Translations under genes and position numbers: made by a program
The notes under the pieces: generated by a model
What the model saw: the letters and a program-made list of their open reading frames with translations, nothing else
Databases searched by the model: none
Told to the model about the DNA's origin: nothing
In this document: positions 6,455 through 8,122 of the stretch, piece after piece
Position numbering within the stretch: position 1 is the first letter of the stretch
Layout: each line of letters starts with the position of its first letter
Origin: Acidobacteriota bacterium
Lineage (GTDB): Bacteria; Acidobacteriota; Blastocatellia; Pyrinomonadales; Pyrinomonadaceae
Reading direction: 5' to 3'
Assembly (NCBI GenBank): GCA_023391155.1
Contig: JAEWBM010000123.1
Coordinates: 1-8,122 of the forward strand
DNA: 8,122 nt

Positions 6455-7089
6455 GCCTTGTTCATATCAAGCTTTGTCAGCTCGAGCCATATAAAATACA
6501 TCCGATGTATCATCGTCCACACCGAACCGATAGCCAGCACCCACAGAACCTGCGGCATGCGGTTCGCCAAAAAGTGGCCCGAGTTCCAATCCCATGTCGA
6601 CAGAGCTCCGATTATGAGCAGCACGATCCGCTCTGGTCGCTGCAAAAAGCCGACGTTCGCTTTTACTCCAAGAGCCTCCGACCGTGCCGTCGTGTAGCTC
6701 ACCATCACCGATGCCATCATCGCAACGCCCGCCAAGATAACATTGATCAGCGAATGCTGCGGCGTGTTCGACGCGTAAAACACCATGATGCCGAGAAAGG
6801 CCACCATGTCCGAAAGCCGGTCGAGCGAGGAATCCAAAAACCCGCCGAAACGGGTCACGTTGCCCGTCTGGCGGGCGACATTCCCGTCAAGCATGTCAAA
6901 GAGATTGGCGATGATCAGAACGATCCCCGCCCAGAAAAACTCGCCCATGCCAAAAGCGACGCCGCAAAGGACGTTGATCGTCACACCCACCGCTGTCAGA
7001 ATGTTCGGCGGGACGCCCATCTTTACGAGGCCGTCGACCATGGCCCCGATTATGCGGATTGGGATTCGTCCGATGCTCGCTCCAAGCAT
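6445..7089 (-). CDS. CDP-alcohol phosphatidyltransferase (phosphatidylglycerol- or phosphatidylinositol-phosphate synthase type)
   Basis: A 214-residue integral membrane enzyme that moves a phosphatidyl group from CDP-diacylglycerol to an alcohol, releasing CMP. The family signature is complete: Asp68-Gly69-x2-Ala72-Arg73-x8-Gly82-x3-Asp86-x3-Asp90 (DGNVAR ... GGFLDSSLD), which binds the metal and CDP. Asp65 precedes it. Several hydrophobic segments follow the N-terminal helix with GVPPNILTAVG. ARSEALGVKANVGFLQRPERIVLLIIGAL (about 135-163) resembles phosphatidylinositol-phosphate synthases, which use an Arg-rich loop here, but glycerol-phosphate (PgsA) use cannot be excluded, so no symbol is given. 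The ATG at 7089 is the first possible start, because a TGA occurs in frame just upstream. No clear Shine-Dalgarno is seen. It lies 17 bases after greA and 2 bases before the membrane-protein gene. Confidence 0.9.
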   Translation of the reverse strand: MLGASIGRIPIRIIGAMVDGLVKMGVPPNILTAVGVTINVLCGVAFGMGEFFWAGIVLIIANLFDMLDGNVARQTGNVTRFGGFLDSSLDRLSDMVAFLGIMVFYASNTPQHSLINVILAGVAMMASVMVSYTTARSEALGVKANVGFLQRPERIVLLIIGALSTWDWNSGHFLANRMPQVLWVLAIGSVWTMIHRMYFIWLELTKLDMNKAEK

Positions 7090-7106
7090 ATTTCAAAGAG
7101 GGCCGG

Positions 7107-7580
7107 TCAATCTTCCTGGATCTCGTGGATCGTCGTCAGCCGGCTGATCTCAAAGGCACGCCACCCGGTCGGCGTCTTTACCCTCACTTCGTCGCCCTCT
7201 TCCTTGCCCATCAGGGCCTGGCCGATCGGCGAAACGGTCGAGATAAGGCCGTTTTCGGGGTCGCTCTCTTCCGAGGTCACCAAACGATAGGTGACCTTTT
7301 CTTCTTTCTCAATTTCGAACAGCACGACCCGTGAGCCATAGGCCACCCTGTCCTCGGGCAGTTTTGAGAGGTCGATCGATTCGACCTCGCTCAGCCGCTG
7401 GCGGAGCTGCATTATCCGGGCCTGTACCATGGATTGCCGTTCCAGAGCGGCTTTATACTCAGCGTTCTCCCGCAGATCGCCGAATTCCCGTGCCTTCTGT
7501 ATCTCTTTCGGCAGATGATTGTGCAGCTCATCCTCGAGTTCGTCCAATTCGTTTTGTAACTTTTTCCGTATCTCGTCCAT
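7107..7580 (-). CDS. greA: Transcript cleavage (elongation) factor GreA
   Basis: GreA enters the secondary channel of backtracked RNA polymerase and stimulates cleavage of the extruded RNA 3' end, restarting stalled complexes. The 157-residue product has the expected two parts. An N-terminal antiparallel coiled coil (about 1-75) carries the tip motif GDLRENAEYKAALERQ, with acidic Asp35 and Glu38 matching the catalytic Asp41/Glu44 of E. coli GreA. The C-terminal FKBP-like domain (about 78-157) includes ISTVSPIGQALMGKEEGDEVRVKTPTGWRAFEISRL. The N-terminus is several residues shorter than in E. coli, but no earlier start exists outside pfkA. It begins 8 bases after the pfkA stop codon with only a weak Shine-Dalgarno, so the two are probably cotranscribed. 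Confidence 0.95.
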   Translation of the reverse strand: MDEIRKKLQNELDELEDELHNHLPKEIQKAREFGDLRENAEYKAALERQSMVQARIMQLRQRLSEVESIDLSKLPEDRVAYGSRVVLFEIEKEEKVTYRLVTSEESDPENGLISTVSPIGQALMGKEEGDEVRVKTPTGWRAFEISRLTTIHEIQED

Positions 7581-7588
7581 AAATGATC

Positions 7589-8122
7589 TTACATGTCCGC
7601 TTCGCGCGGTGCGGCAAATGAAATTCCTATATCTCTCGCGGTCCTGATGAGCTGTCCATCCACAGGGACCGTCTTTATATTGGCACAGGCCTCGGCGATC
7701 GGGACCGTTATCGTTTCGGCCCCTTTTAGCGCTACCATCTCGCCCTTTTTACCGCTCGCGAGTGCACGAACGGCACACGCGCCGAAATTGGTCCCCAACA
7801 TCCGGTCGAAAGCATTTGGGCTCCCGCCCCGCTGCAGGTGGCCGAGCACGACGCATCGGGCCTCTTTTTCGGTCAGCTCCTCAACCCGCTGGCGGACGTA
7901 ATCTCCCACGCCGCCCAGCCTTAGCTGTTCTTTGTCGATATACATCTCGCGGCCGCCGACCTCGGTCGCGCCCTCGGCGACGACGATGTTGGTGAACCGC
8001 GAGCCCGATCTTTCGCGTTCGTTAACCTTCTTTATTACCGAGTCGAACGAGAACGGTATTTCGGGGATCAGGATGATATCGGCACTCCCGGCCAGCCCGG
8101 CGTGCAGAGCGATCCAGCCCGT
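7589..8122 (-). CDS. pfkA: 6-phosphofructokinase, C-terminal 177 residues (5' end outside window)
   Basis: The frame is open from the right edge to TAA at 7591-7589. An internal ATG at 7945 is not the start, since the homologous sequence continues upstream to the edge (GWIALHAGLAGSADIILIPEIPF). The enzyme phosphorylates fructose 6-phosphate to fructose 1,6-bisphosphate in glycolysis. In the visible part, residue 1 being the first complete codon, VVAEGA (Glu50) and ARCVVLGHLQRGGSPNAFDR (Arg89, His95, Arg98) match the fructose-6-phosphate-binding residues Glu222, Arg243, His249 and Arg252 of E. coli PfkA. The residues that separate ATP from pyrophosphate use are outside the window, so the phosphate donor is undecided. 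It is the first visible gene of the minus-strand operon; the promoter is not in the window. Confidence 0.94.
   Translation of the reverse strand, partial: TGWIALHAGLAGSADIILIPEIPFSFDSVIKKVNERERSGSRFTNIVVAEGATEVGGREMYIDKEQLRLGGVGDYVRQRVEELTEKEARCVVLGHLQRGGSPNAFDRMLGTNFGACAVRALASGKKGEMVALKGAETITVPIAEACANIKTVPVDGQLIRTARDIGISFAAPREADM

Noticed and set aside
6505..7290. 261-codon plus-strand frame opposite the phosphatidyltransferase and greA
   Set aside because: It spans two well-supported minus-strand genes, and its His/Arg-rich translation looks like no protein. It is an antisense shadow.
7943..7945. ATG at 7945 (minus strand) as the start of phosphofructokinase
   Set aside because: The upstream codons to the window edge encode conserved phosphofructokinase sequence (GWIALHAG, ADIILIPEIPF), so this Met is internal.
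1..8122. Defence system, mobile element or CRISPR array
   Set aside because: No transposase, integrase, nuclease, toxin or repeat-spacer pattern was seen; the minus strand is core metabolism and the plus strand encodes secreted proteins.

Overview
This is a bacterial chromosome window with two gene blocks that converge on a hairpin-rich gap near 3.9-4.2 kb. The two secreted proteins share a C-terminal domain with an FGYYxF core and are joined to DUF11-like and prealbumin-like modules. I associate that style, with moderate confidence, with Acidobacteriota of the Blastocatellia/Pyrinomonadaceae type. The window has no rRNA or other phylogenetic marker that would prove it.

Plus-strand block (1-3902). 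The first gene enters from the left edge. It encodes a large exported or surface protein with an uncharacterised N-terminal region, a DUF11-like beta domain and a C-terminal carboxypeptidase-regulatory-like domain, and it ends at a strong intrinsic terminator. After about 180 bases holding a clear sigma-70-type promoter (TTGACA, 17 bases, TACTTT) comes a complete secreted subtilisin-like (S8) protease. It has a signal peptide, an I9 propeptide, an aqualysin/proteinase-K-type catalytic domain, a prealbumin-like domain and the same C-terminal domain as its neighbour. A second intrinsic terminator follows.

Convergent gap (3903-4209). It contains no convincing gene. It holds the protease terminator and four further hairpins, one a C(TTCG)G tetraloop hairpin and one with an 11-bp stem followed by T5.

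Minus-strand block (8122 down to 4210). Six genes lie head to tail with gaps of 1-27 bases and look like one operon, in transcription order: 6-phosphofructokinase (pfkA, 5' end outside the window), transcript cleavage factor greA, a CDP-alcohol phosphatidyltransferase, a small PGPGW-like membrane protein with a TTG start, a 96-residue DUF3592-like protein, and biotin carboxylase (accC). The operon combines glycolysis, transcription fidelity, phospholipid head-group synthesis and the first step of fatty-acid synthesis. The two small uncharacterised proteins sit between the two lipid enzymes.

No mobile element, CRISPR array, tRNA or rRNA was seen. I do not see a complete novel system. The points most worth a second look are the shared C-terminal domain, the altered substrate-binding strand of the protease, the structured convergent gap, and the two small proteins between lipid-synthesis genes.
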